Source: Polyangiaceae bacterium
Lineage (GTDB): Bacteria > Myxococcota_A > Polyangia > Polyangiales > Polyangiaceae
Reading direction: 5' to 3'
Assembly: GCA_009781005.1 (NCBI GenBank)
Contig: WQYX01000002.1
Coordinates: 62,001 to 126,000 of the forward strand
Length of the DNA stretch: 64,000 bases
In this document: one piece after another, positions 10,736-19,727 of the stretch
Layout: every line of letters begins with the position of its first letter
Numbering within the stretch: the first letter of the stretch is position 1
The notes under the pieces: generated by a model
The model's input: the letters and a program-made list of their open reading frames with translations, nothing else
Told to the model about the DNA's origin: nothing
Database searches by the model: none
Program-made: the position numbers and the translations under genes

Positions 10736-11444
10736 TGCGAGCGCCGTCGAGAATGATGTCTGCGCTCGCTGTGGATATGCGTTCGGAGAGGAGCATCGGT
10801 GTCCTCATTGCGGCGTCGTGGCGCGCACCGAGGCGCGCGTCGTGCGCGGACGGACGCAGCCGATCTGCGCGCTCTGCGGCGGACCACGAATTCCGAGTGG
10901 TCTCGGTGGGGACGCAGCCGCCACGGCGCTGCGTCAGAGCAAGGCCCTCGATGGGCGATCCATGCGCGCACGGATGACGAGCGTGATCTTCGCGGTCATG
11001 ACGGTGCTCGGCGCGTTGGTGCTCTTGGCTGCGTGGCACGCCGGATTCGTTGTCATGCTCGCTCTCTTTGCATGCACGGCGCTCTTCGCGGCTCTCGCTC
11101 TGCGCGCACGAAGGACCGCCACCCGTCTCGATCGCAAATCGAAGGACGCGCAGGATGAAGCGTGGCTGGCTGCGGTCGAAAACGTGACCGCGCACGAAAC
11201 GAATGGGGTCACGGTGCACGAACTCGCCGCGCGTCTGCACATCGACGAAGAGCGCGCCGACCATCTCTTGACGCGGCTTCTTGCAACCGAACGCACGCGC
11301 ATCGACGTCGGCGACGACGCCGAGGTGCGCTACCGCACGCGCACCGAAATCGCACCGGGTCTTCGTGTCGACGACGACGCGCTCTACGAACAGGAGCTCG
11401 CGAACGAGGACGATCCCGCACGCAACAAACGAGGTGCGCCGTGA
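10668..11444 (+). CDS. Zinc-ribbon membrane protein
   Basis: CPACGASAVENDVCARCGYAFGEEHRCPHCG ribbon, then a two-helix TM segment. Only in-frame start before the first Cys pair is TTG 10668, inside repeat copy 1. Confidence 0.65.
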   Translation: MSTERSAQPTHRFAQQAGCPACGASAVENDVCARCGYAFGEEHRCPHCGVVARTEARVVRGRTQPICALCGGPRIPSGLGGDAAATALRQSKALDGRSMRARMTSVIFAVMTVLGALVLLAAWHAGFVVMLALFACTALFAALALRARRTATRLDRKSKDAQDEAWLAAVENVTAHETNGVTVHELAARLHIDEERADHLLTRLLATERTRIDVGDDAEVRYRTRTEIAPGLRVDDDALYEQELANEDDPARNKRGAP

Positions 11445-12685
11445 TCGAGCACCGTCGACGCGCCTTGACCAACGTGGGCGGCGATGCCGACGAGGGCGGA
11501 GACCGCACGGCGAGCAAAGCGCTCGCGCACGCCATCGACGTCGACCCAACGGAAGATGCCAATGCACCCGATCGCGCGCACGTGCACGGCTTTCACGCCT
11601 ACCCCGCGCGCCTTCATCCCGTCACGGCACGAAGACTCATCGAGTTCTTCTCGTCCGTCGGCGACACCGTTGTCGATCCATTTTGCGGCTCGGGCACCGT
11701 CCCCGTCGAAGCCATGCTCGCAGGACGCAACGCCATTGGCACGGATCTCAACCCTCTCGCGGTGATGCTCGCGCGCTCGAAGACGTACCCTCGAACGCCC
11801 GAACAAATCTCTCGGCTCGTCGATGCATCGAAGGGTGTTGCGGCCTTCGCGGACGCGCGACGTAAAGCCAAGGCCGGCGCGTTGCGAAGGCTCCCGCGTG
11901 AAGACGCCCTGCTCTTTGCGCCGCACGTGCTGCTCGAGCTGGGCAGCCTTCGCGCCGGAATCGATCAGGCACCGGCCGAAACGCGACCCGATCTAAAACT
12001 CGTTTTGTCGTCGATCCTCGTGAAACTCAGTCAGACGCGCGGCGACACCGCAGACGACGCCGTCGACAAACGCATCAGTCGCGGCTACCCCGCGCGTCTG
12101 TTCGTCAAGAAGACCGAGGAGCTCGCGCGCAGGTTCGGTGAATTCGCGGCACTCGTTCCTTCGCCGAAACCGCGCGTTCGCATCCTCGTCGACGACGCCC
12201 GCACGCTCCATGAGCTCGACGATGCTTCGGTCGATGCGATCATCACCTCTCCGCCGTATGTTGCAACCTACAACTACCTCGCTCACCACGACATGCGCAT
12301 GCGCTGGCTCGGCCTCGACGCGCGCCGGTTCGCCGAAGGAGAGGTCGGCGCGCGAAGGAATTACGAGCGCCTGTCGCCGAGCGACGCGCGCCGACATTGG
12401 GCCGAAGAACTCGCCGACCTCTTGCGCGCCATCGCACGCGTGGCGCGCAGGGGAGCTCCCGTCATTCTGCTCATCGGCGACTCCGTTGCCGCGCGCGGCC
12501 CGCATGGCGAACCACCAGAAGCTCTTTACGCCAACGACGTGGTGGCCGACGTTGCGAACCACCTGCAATCGCTCGTGCCCGTCGCACGCGCATCACAAAC
12601 ACGTCCTCACTTCCACGGACCAACGGCGAGCGCGTTTCGCGATCGCCCGCGCGCCGAACACGCACTCCTTCTTCGCCGTGCATGA
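11441..12685 (+). CDS. N6/N4-type DNA methyltransferase-like protein
   Basis: DPFCGSGTVPVEAMLAGRNAIGTDLNPLAVMLA (SAM motif I) and IITSPPYVATYNYL (SPPY motif). GTGA overlap with the zinc-ribbon gene. Confidence 0.85.
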   Translation: MIEHRRRALTNVGGDADEGGDRTASKALAHAIDVDPTEDANAPDRAHVHGFHAYPARLHPVTARRLIEFFSSVGDTVVDPFCGSGTVPVEAMLAGRNAIGTDLNPLAVMLARSKTYPRTPEQISRLVDASKGVAAFADARRKAKAGALRRLPREDALLFAPHVLLELGSLRAGIDQAPAETRPDLKLVLSSILVKLSQTRGDTADDAVDKRISRGYPARLFVKKTEELARRFGEFAALVPSPKPRVRILVDDARTLHELDDASVDAIITSPPYVATYNYLAHHDMRMRWLGLDARRFAEGEVGARRNYERLSPSDARRHWAEELADLLRAIARVARRGAPVILLIGDSVAARGPHGEPPEALYANDVVADVANHLQSLVPVARASQTRPHFHGPTASAFRDRPRAEHALLLRRA

Positions 12686-12710
12686 ATGCGAAATGGGATG
12701 CGAGTCCGCT

Positions 12711-12858
12711 TAGAGCGTGTAGGGCAGCCGTCGCGAGCGAATCGAGGCTAGGGCGGAGCGCGAGGAGCCCGCGTAAGCGTACTTTTCGTACGTGCGCAGG
12801 CACCGCAGCGCCCAACCGACGTATCGATTTCGCGCAGCAGGCTGGCGAACACGCTCTG
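12711..12858 (+). repeat. Dispersed imperfect-hairpin element, copy 2
   Basis: Outer stem TAGAGCGTGTAGGGCAGCC / GGCTGGCGAACACGCTCTG. Core GTCGCGAGCGAATCGAGG...TATCGATTTCGCGCAGCAGG. Confidence 0.85.
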
Positions 12859-12878
12859 AGTGGTAGTAGGCGGTCACC

Positions 12879-13187
12879 ATGCCCATCGTTACCTTCGAAT
12901 CGGTCAACGGCACCACCAAGAAGACCGTGGATGCTCCCAAAGGCGGCTCTCTCGCCAACATCTGCGACGATCACGATGCGCCCATTCCATTTTCGTGTCG
13001 GAGCGCAGTCTGCGGGACGTGCCACATCGAGGTGCTTGAAGGACAAGCCTCGCTGTTGCCACCGGGCGACGAAGAGCTGGACGTGCTCGAGGCGATCAAC
13101 GCAGCGCCGCCACGCTTCCGTCTGGCTTGCTGCGCGCAGATCAAGCCGGGCCCCGGCGCTGTCCGGGTCCGCGCCCAGAATGAATAG
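12879..13187 (+). CDS. 2Fe-2S ferredoxin
   Basis: PFSCRSAVCGTCHIEVLEG...CCAQIKPG; plant-type [2Fe-2S] cysteine pattern. Confidence 0.9.
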   Translation: MPIVTFESVNGTTKKTVDAPKGGSLANICDDHDAPIPFSCRSAVCGTCHIEVLEGQASLLPPGDEELDVLEAINAAPPRFRLACCAQIKPGPGAVRVRAQNE

Positions 13188-13320
13188 AGCGTGGCAATGA
13201 CGGCGTAACAAGATTCGCGCATCGCGAATAGTTTTTCGCGCCTAATTTCGGAGTCATTCGGTTGACGACGAACAACCATGCGGCATACGAATTTCTAGAC
13301 CGGCATCGTTCGGCAGGTGA

Positions 13321-14559
13321 ATGTGGCGAGAAATATGCAAGAAAGTTCATCGGATGACGCATTACTTCGGTCCCGAACGAACGAACGCCCGCGTCGGCGA
13401 ACTCCAGCAGCTGCGGTCGCGAACGTCCGGCTCGAGCGCCGTGTGTGAAGACGTGCACGTGAGCGTCCCGCCGAGTGCAAGCGCGGTCGCTTCCGGCATT
13501 GCAAGAGGACGCACGAGCCTCCTTTCGCGCATCATCACGAACCTCGCCGTTCAGGACTACTTCATCGCCGGTTACTTCTTGGTGCTGCTCTTTGCGCTTG
13601 CCGTGGGCACGGGTCCCGGCCGCGAGGCGTGCGTGCGCACGGTCCTCGGCGATCTCGGTTTCTTCTGCACAGGTATCGTGCTTACGCGCGGCGGCATTCT
13701 CCGCGAAGGAACCATGATCCACGCGCTCGTCTACCGACTCTGTGGGTTCCTCCCCGTCTTCCTTTCGTACTTTCAGTTACGGCATATCCTGCCGGCGGTA
13801 GCTCCCACGTCGGTCGACGCCCACCTCGTCGCCCTCGATCTACGCATCTTCGGTGTCGAGCCTGCGCTCGCATGGGATCGCTTCGTAACAGCGAATACCA
13901 CCGAGTGGTTCGCATTCTTTTATTTTAGCTACTTCTTCTTATTGACCGTGCACGTCATCCCCCTGCTGCTCAACGCATCGAGCCGCATCAGACTCGCGCA
14001 CTTTGCATTCGGCGTATTCATCGTCGTCTGTTTCGGCCACATTGGCTACATGCTCGTGCCGGGTTGGGGTCCGTACCGCGCATTGGCAGGGCAATTCCAG
14101 CACCCACTCGTTGGCGGATTCTTTTGGAATCTCGTGAAAGCCACTGTGGATGCAGGCGGCTCACAGAAAGATATCTTTCCTAGTTTGCATACGGCCTTAC
14201 CCACGTATTTCGCCATTTTCTCGTTCATGCACCGGCGCCACAAGCCATTTCGATATACGTGGCCAATTCTTGCGTTCACCGTGACGCAAATCATTATCGC
14301 AACGATGTTCCTTCGATGGCATTACCTCATTGACATCGTTGCGGGTCTGACGCTCGCCATCACGGCAGCACTCGTGAGCTACCGCGTCGTCCTCTGGGAA
14401 ACGGCGCGGCGCGACCGGCTTGGACTCGAGCCGATCTACTCGATCGTCGCGTGGCCTTGGTCAACGAACGCCGCGACCGATTCAAGCAAGGAATTCGGCG
14501 CGGCGCTGCGAGAGCACGAAGTGGCGGACGAAGAAGCACGCGACGAAGCAGCGCAGTAG
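13321..14559 (+). CDS. PAP2-family membrane phosphatase/phosphotransferase (Aur1/inositol-phosphotransferase-like)
   Basis: Multi-pass protein with FPSLHTALP and RWHYLIDIVAG motifs of the PAP2_3 group. Exact start uncertain. Confidence 0.7.
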   Translation: MWREICKKVHRMTHYFGPERTNARVGELQQLRSRTSGSSAVCEDVHVSVPPSASAVASGIARGRTSLLSRIITNLAVQDYFIAGYFLVLLFALAVGTGPGREACVRTVLGDLGFFCTGIVLTRGGILREGTMIHALVYRLCGFLPVFLSYFQLRHILPAVAPTSVDAHLVALDLRIFGVEPALAWDRFVTANTTEWFAFFYFSYFFLLTVHVIPLLLNASSRIRLAHFAFGVFIVVCFGHIGYMLVPGWGPYRALAGQFQHPLVGGFFWNLVKATVDAGGSQKDIFPSLHTALPTYFAIFSFMHRRHKPFRYTWPILAFTVTQIIIATMFLRWHYLIDIVAGLTLAITAALVSYRVVLWETARRDRLGLEPIYSIVAWPWSTNAATDSSKEFGAALREHEVADEEARDEAAQ

Positions 14560-14562
14560 GGG

Positions 14563-15996
14563 TTAAGGCACGGTGAGCGTGGCTTGCGCATAGGCGTACT
14601 GCGCGAAGGTCGGTGCGGTCACGGTGCCGCCCGGCTCCGTCGTGCCGCGAGCTTCGGCGGACATGATCGCGCGCGCGCCATCGCCGAGAATGAGCCCCGA
14701 CCATCCAATGCGGATGTCGAGCGCCGTTGCAGCGCGCCAGGTGAAGGCCGCGTCGATCTCGCTCCCGAGCCCGGCGCCTGTCGAACCCGCTGCGCGACCG
14801 AGCGACGTGAGGTAGCTTCCGATCCACTCACCCGATGTTCGGGCGAGGCGTGCATAGCGATACTCCACGGCGAAGGAAGTTTGCGCCCAAGGAACGATCT
14901 GTACGCGCGCGCTCGCATCCATCGCGTTCGACCACGCAAAGAGGTCCATCTGTCCGTGAAAGCGCTGCGGATCAGCAAGCAGTGGATCGAACTGGTGATA
15001 GCTCCCGCTGCCGTCGTCACCCGACGCATAGGAACCGGCAATGCGCAATGTTGGCGTGAGCGCGATCTCCGGAAGCGTCTTCGCGATGTGCGCTGCCGCC
15101 GCCCACGCCGAGACATCCGCGCCGCCAATGGCAAGGGCGTTGGCTCGACCGAATTGGTACGCACCCTCGGCCGCGTAGTCCCAACCCCTGGCATCGCCGA
15201 AGATGCGGAGCGCGCCGGTGTACGTTTCACCCGAGAGCCGCGAAGCCGAAAAGCGCGATCCGTCGAAGTTATCTCCTTTCGAGCGCGAGATGCGCGCGAG
15301 CGCGTAGGCTTCAATGCGAAAGAGGGGCGCGGCTGACCATCGCGCGAGCGCACCATAGAGTTCAACGCCCGAACGCGACGGCCCCGACGTATTGCTGAAC
15401 GAGGAGCCGAGCGGCGACGGCGCCTCGAGCACCGCGGCGAGCGCCTCGATGTCGACATTGCCGGCTGCATAGTGCGCGCGCGCCGCGTCGAGCGATCGAC
15501 CCATCGGCGAAAAGTCCGCATCACCGAGCAGGCGTCCTTCGCCCCAGACGACGGCTTGCCGGCCCAAGCGCACGTAGCTTGGGCGCGCGCCACGGTCATG
15601 AACTTCGAGGAAGGCTTCGTATGCGCCGAATCGTGCAGCATTGCTCGCGGGTGCGAACGTCGCGTCGGGCGCCCCCGAACCGAGCGCCCGTGCATCCTGA
15701 AGCGTGAGCTGTGCACGCAATATTCCGCGCTCTACGCCGAGCCCGAGCCGCGATCGTTCCGACGCGGTCCATGCATCGCGCACACGCGGGCTCTGGCGTC
15801 CGAAGGGATCGGATCCACCGAGATCGGGCGGGCTATTCATGTATTCTGCACGCATTCGGATCTCGAGCGACGGAGCGAGCAGAAAATCGCCGAGCGCGAT
15901 CTTGTCTGGCGCAGGCGGCGGCGACTGCGCACGCGCGGATCCACTCGCCAAGAGAAAATGGGCAACGGCTAAAATCGAAAGCGGTATAGGCTTCAT
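14563..15996 (-). CDS. Alginate-export-type outer-membrane beta-barrel protein
   Basis: Signal peptide MKPIPLSILAVAHFLLASGSARA; EIRMRAEY...ERSRLGLGVE...RLGRQAVVWGEGRLLG resembles Alginate_exp family porins. Confidence 0.65.
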   Translation of the reverse strand: MKPIPLSILAVAHFLLASGSARAQSPPPAPDKIALGDFLLAPSLEIRMRAEYMNSPPDLGGSDPFGRQSPRVRDAWTASERSRLGLGVERGILRAQLTLQDARALGSGAPDATFAPASNAARFGAYEAFLEVHDRGARPSYVRLGRQAVVWGEGRLLGDADFSPMGRSLDAARAHYAAGNVDIEALAAVLEAPSPLGSSFSNTSGPSRSGVELYGALARWSAAPLFRIEAYALARISRSKGDNFDGSRFSASRLSGETYTGALRIFGDARGWDYAAEGAYQFGRANALAIGGADVSAWAAAAHIAKTLPEIALTPTLRIAGSYASGDDGSGSYHQFDPLLADPQRFHGQMDLFAWSNAMDASARVQIVPWAQTSFAVEYRYARLARTSGEWIGSYLTSLGRAAGSTGAGLGSEIDAAFTWRAATALDIRIGWSGLILGDGARAIMSAEARGTTEPGGTVTAPTFAQYAYAQATLTVP

Positions 15997-17117
15997 CCTA
16001 AGAGCTCGGCGTAGAGATCGTCGTAGGCGCTTGCGACGATCTCGGGGGTATAGCGTGCATGATACATGTGCATGCCTTGGCGACCGATGGCGCGCGCGAT
16101 GTCCTCATTGGCAAGGAGTTCGATCACGTGCTCTGCGAGTGCATGAGGATCGCCTGGGTTGACCATCGGTGCAAAGTCGAACGTCTCGAGCGGACCGCCG
16201 CGAGCAACCACGAGGGGGATGCCAAGCGCCATCGCTTCGAGCAACACGAGCGGCAGATCGACTTTGCCATAGAGATCATCGACGGGAAACGCAACGACGG
16301 ACGCAATGGAGAGAAGATCGGCCATGCTCGAGACTTCGCCGAGGTGACGTGTCTTGGCTGCAGCGCCGCACCGATCGAGATCGCGCTCGATGATCCGCTG
16401 CGCGATCTTCGCGTCGCTCTTCTTCTTCCTGCACGCAAACACAATGGTTGTATCCGGAAACGCGCGCACGATGGCAGGCACGGCGGCGGCAACGGTTTGT
16501 GCTCCATGCGAAACCTCGTAGTCGCCCGGGTAGAGCACCACGGGGCCATCACCAATGTGGTAGCGCGCGCGAACGCGGGCACGTTCGTCTTGGGAGAGGA
16601 CTCTCGGAGCGCGCGCACACGGCGGGATCACGCGCAGCAGATCTGCGTTGACGCCAGCACCGAACAGACCTTGGCGCGTATGCTCCGAGAGCGTGACGAC
16701 GACGTCGCCAAAGATCCAGCGAGCTGCGCCGTCGAAGGTCCGTGGCGCACTTGCGACGGTCTGCACGACTCTGCCGCGCCAGCCAGCCGCCCGCCTCGCC
16801 ATCTTTGCGAAGAGCGCAACGCTCGACGATAGCGGGTTTGGTGCGAAGACGAAGTGCCATGCGTCGAGCGGATCACCCGTGAGCAGGCGCAACGCCACGC
16901 GTGCATTCGCCGTCACACTGGGTGCAAACCGACCCGCATCGCGATAGATCGGCTCGGCGCTGACGCGCGGGCCGATCGGCTCGCCGCCCTTCGTGATCAT
17001 CACCGCGGCGCGCGCGCGTGTCAGGTTCGCGGCGATGTCGCGCACGAGGTTCTTCGAACCATCGTTCCACGGCGGCGCCATCGGCTTCGACACGAAGAGG
17101 ATCCGAGGTTCAAGCAT
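15993..17117 (-). CDS. Glycosyltransferase (GT-B, group 1-like)
   Basis: MLEPRILFVSKPMAPPWNDGSKNLVRDIAANL...VDLPLVLLEAMALGIPLVVARGGPLET. Stop overlaps the downstream porin start. Track ORF starts at 17249, but homology starts at the ATG at 17117, inside a repeat. Confidence 0.85.
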   Translation of the reverse strand: MLEPRILFVSKPMAPPWNDGSKNLVRDIAANLTRARAAVMITKGGEPIGPRVSAEPIYRDAGRFAPSVTANARVALRLLTGDPLDAWHFVFAPNPLSSSVALFAKMARRAAGWRGRVVQTVASAPRTFDGAARWIFGDVVVTLSEHTRQGLFGAGVNADLLRVIPPCARAPRVLSQDERARVRARYHIGDGPVVLYPGDYEVSHGAQTVAAAVPAIVRAFPDTTIVFACRKKKSDAKIAQRIIERDLDRCGAAAKTRHLGEVSSMADLLSIASVVAFPVDDLYGKVDLPLVLLEAMALGIPLVVARGGPLETFDFAPMVNPGDPHALAEHVIELLANEDIARAIGRQGMHMYHARYTPEIVASAYDDLYAELLG

Positions 17118-17254
17118 GTTTACCAGCCTGCTGCGCGCCGCGATGCCTGCGTTGGACCCTGCGGTGCCTGCGCACGTACGAAAAGTACGCTTACGCGGGC
17201 TCCTCGGGCCCGCCTTGGCCTCGCGTCGCTCGCGACGGCTGGTAAACATGCTCT
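17113..17254 (-). repeat. Dispersed imperfect-hairpin element, copy 3 (outer stem type A, reverse orientation)
   Basis: AGCATGTTTACCAGCC...GGCTGGTAAACATGCT. Shares an identical 47-nt inner module with copy 2 (GAGGAGCCCGCGTAAGCGTACTTTTCGTACGTGCGCAGGCACCGCAG). Confidence 0.85.
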
Positions 17255-17283
17255 CAAGTTAGCCAGCCCGGTGCTCATACTTT

Positions 17284-18666
17284 TCATACCCTGCCCTGGA
17301 GGATCTCTCGCGCATGCTCGAGCAGTGCCTCCCGCTCGTTCAGAGATGGATCCACGGTGACGAGCTCGAGGAGCGCATCGAGGATCTGCCCGATGATGCG
17401 ACCCGGCGAAAGACCGAGTTCTTTCATGAGAACGTTGCCATCCACGGCGAGATCGCGCGTCGAGAGCGCCGCACCTTCGGCAAGTGTCTTATCAACGTGC
17501 GCCTTGAGCAGCGTGAGTGCCGCGAGATCGGCCTCTTTGAAGACGGTGCCTTTGCCGCGGAGATCCGCCTCGTTGAGCGCATAGAGATCGACGATGCGCT
17601 CTTTGCCAACGCGTCGGATCCATCGGCGCACGGCTGCATCCGACCACGCGTCGTAATGAAAGAGATGATGGCGCACGAGCGCAACAATTCGGTTGCATTC
17701 GTCGTTCGAAAAACGGAGGCGCGTGACAATCGGAAGTGCGATCTCGGCACCGAGCTTGTCGTGACCGTAAAACGTGAAGTCTTGCACCTTGTCGCTGTAT
17801 GCGCGCGTCCGCGGCTTGCCGACGTCGTGCAGGAGCGCAGCGACGCGAAGCACGGGATCACCCACGCATGCATCCATGCACGCCATGCCGTGGTTCCAAA
17901 CATCGAGCGAGTGATGCTTGTTTTGCTCGCAGCCAACACCCTCGAGGAGCTCGGGGCACGTAATCGCGAGGATGCCGCTTTTTCGCATGATCTCGAAAGC
18001 GCGCGACGGCCTGTTCGCCTTCATGGTTTTAACCCACTCTTCGCGCACGCGTTCCGCGCTGACTTTGCGGAATGTATCCAGCGTTGGCTCAATGGCAGCG
18101 AACGTCTCCGGATCGAGATCGAAATCGAGAGTGGCCGAAAAACGCGCTGCGCGCAGCACACGCAGTCCATCTTCGGAAAATCGATCGAAGGCAATGCCCA
18201 CGGCGCGCACCACCTGCTTGGCGAGATCGGCCTGACCGCCAAACGGATCGATGATCGCGCCGCTCGACGGATCGACAGCCATCGCGTTGATGGTGAAGTC
18301 ACGCCGCGACAGGTCCCGAGCGATGTCGTCGACGAAGTGCACGGCGTCAGGGCGGCGCCCGTCGGAGTACGTGCTCTCGCCGCGCAGCGTGGTGATTTCG
18401 TAGTGGTGTACGACGGCGTCCTTCGGATCGCGCACGGCGAGCGTGACGGTGCCGTGCTGGATCCCCGTTGGAATGGCGCGCGGGAAGATCGTCATCAGAT
18501 CTTTTGGCAATGCATCGGTGGCGACATCCCAATCCGCCACGGCCTTGCCAAGCAGCGAGTCGCGCACACATCCGCCAACAATCCACGCACGCTTGCCCGC
18601 ACCACGAAGCCGGTCGCAAATCGCGAACACGTTCGCGGGCACGAGTTGCAGGTTGAAGGACGTCAT
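17284..18666 (-). CDS. cca: CCA tRNA nucleotidyltransferase / poly(A) polymerase family with HD domain
   Basis: AWIVGGCVRDSLLGKAVADWDVATDALP...RRDFTINAMAVDP...RVAALLHDVGKPRTR. ATG at 18666 rather than the longer track start. Confidence 0.85.
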   Translation of the reverse strand: MTSFNLQLVPANVFAICDRLRGAGKRAWIVGGCVRDSLLGKAVADWDVATDALPKDLMTIFPRAIPTGIQHGTVTLAVRDPKDAVVHHYEITTLRGESTYSDGRRPDAVHFVDDIARDLSRRDFTINAMAVDPSSGAIIDPFGGQADLAKQVVRAVGIAFDRFSEDGLRVLRAARFSATLDFDLDPETFAAIEPTLDTFRKVSAERVREEWVKTMKANRPSRAFEIMRKSGILAITCPELLEGVGCEQNKHHSLDVWNHGMACMDACVGDPVLRVAALLHDVGKPRTRAYSDKVQDFTFYGHDKLGAEIALPIVTRLRFSNDECNRIVALVRHHLFHYDAWSDAAVRRWIRRVGKERIVDLYALNEADLRGKGTVFKEADLAALTLLKAHVDKTLAEGAALSTRDLAVDGNVLMKELGLSPGRIIGQILDALLELVTVDPSLNEREALLEHAREILQGRV

Positions 18667-18732
18667 GGGAGAGCCCACACTTTTTTCTGCATGACGGCTC
18701 GAGGTGTCAACAGCGTTTGAGTACCGCCGCTC

Positions 18733-18855
18733 GACCGCTTTCAAGTTGACGCGAGGTCGAGGCGGGGCCGAGGAGCGAACCGGAACAGCCTTGGTGGGCT
18801 TTGAGGACCGCACCGCAGGCCCCAACGATGAGATCGCGGCAAATCGAAAGCGGTC
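18733..18855 (+). repeat. Dispersed imperfect-hairpin element, copy 4 (outer stem type B)
   Basis: GACCGCTTTCAAGTTGACGCGAGGTCGAGGC...GATGAGATCGCGGCAAATCGAAAGCGGTC. Confidence 0.85.
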
Positions 18856-19714
18856 AATTCGAAGCGAGCAGACTCTCCAGTTGCTGTTGCGAAAACTCGT
18901 AAGACTTTTTGCAGTAGTCGCATTCGATCTCGAGCGGCTTTCCGCCTTCCATGAGCGACTCGATGTCGGCCTTTGGCAACGACGCAAGACTCGCGGCCAG
19001 GCGCTCCGCACTGCATTGGCAAGCGAAACGCACCTCTCTCTCGCCGACCTTCGTAGAAGGCATGCCGTAAAGCATCTCCTTGAGAAGCTCCTTGGGTGAG
19101 CCGGCGCCGCGGGCAAGCAATGGGACGATGTCCTCGAAGTCCTTGAGACGCTCGGTCATGATCGCGAGCGGCCCTTCGGCCACGTCGGGCAGGAGTTGCA
19201 CCATATAGCCGCCTGCGGCCGCAACTTGCCCATTCGAAAAATGCGCACCAATGGCAATCATCGTGAGCGTTTGCTCCGACTCCTGCATGTACGCCATGAA
19301 CGCGGACGACATGGCTTGCGAGCCTAGCGGCACGCTCACCACTCCTTGGTGGAGCGAGCCGTTGTGTAAAGTACGTGCAATCTGCAATAACCCGTGCCCG
19401 GCGAGGGAAAGCTCTTTGATGTTCGCCGGAAGCTGAATGAGCCCGCGCGCAGAGCCGTCCGGATGCGTGTCGGCGACCATGCGCGCACGCGGATTTTCGC
19501 GCTGGAGGATGGCTTGCAACCGATAATTGGGCGCCATGCTTTCTCGCACCAGAATGGCGCCGGTCAGCAAATCCGCGAATGTGCGCTGTAACTCGTTCGT
19601 CTCTGCGCGTTGGACGTCGAGCGCAGCGCGAACGGTGGCCGTCGTGTCAGCCACAATCACACGAAAAGCGCCGTCATCCGTCATGGCGCGGATCACGTTG
19701 TCTGCATGGAGCAC
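18854..19714 (-). CDS. hslO: Hsp33 redox-regulated chaperone
   Basis: ADNVIRAMTDDGAFRVIVADTTATVRAA...VRFACQCSAERL...IECDYCKKSYEFS (CxC + CxxC switch). GTG start at 19714, 13 nt after the upstream stop. Confidence 0.9.
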   Translation of the reverse strand: MLHADNVIRAMTDDGAFRVIVADTTATVRAALDVQRAETNELQRTFADLLTGAILVRESMAPNYRLQAILQRENPRARMVADTHPDGSARGLIQLPANIKELSLAGHGLLQIARTLHNGSLHQGVVSVPLGSQAMSSAFMAYMQESEQTLTMIAIGAHFSNGQVAAAGGYMVQLLPDVAEGPLAIMTERLKDFEDIVPLLARGAGSPKELLKEMLYGMPSTKVGEREVRFACQCSAERLAASLASLPKADIESLMEGGKPLEIECDYCKKSYEFSQQQLESLLASN

Positions 19715-19727
19715 GGTTACCTCGCTT

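Noticed and set aside
9801-11567. 588-aa minus-strand ORF spanning lolA, repeat copy 1 and the zinc-ribbon gene
   Set aside because: Antisense shadow over clear plus-strand genes; spans a repeat.
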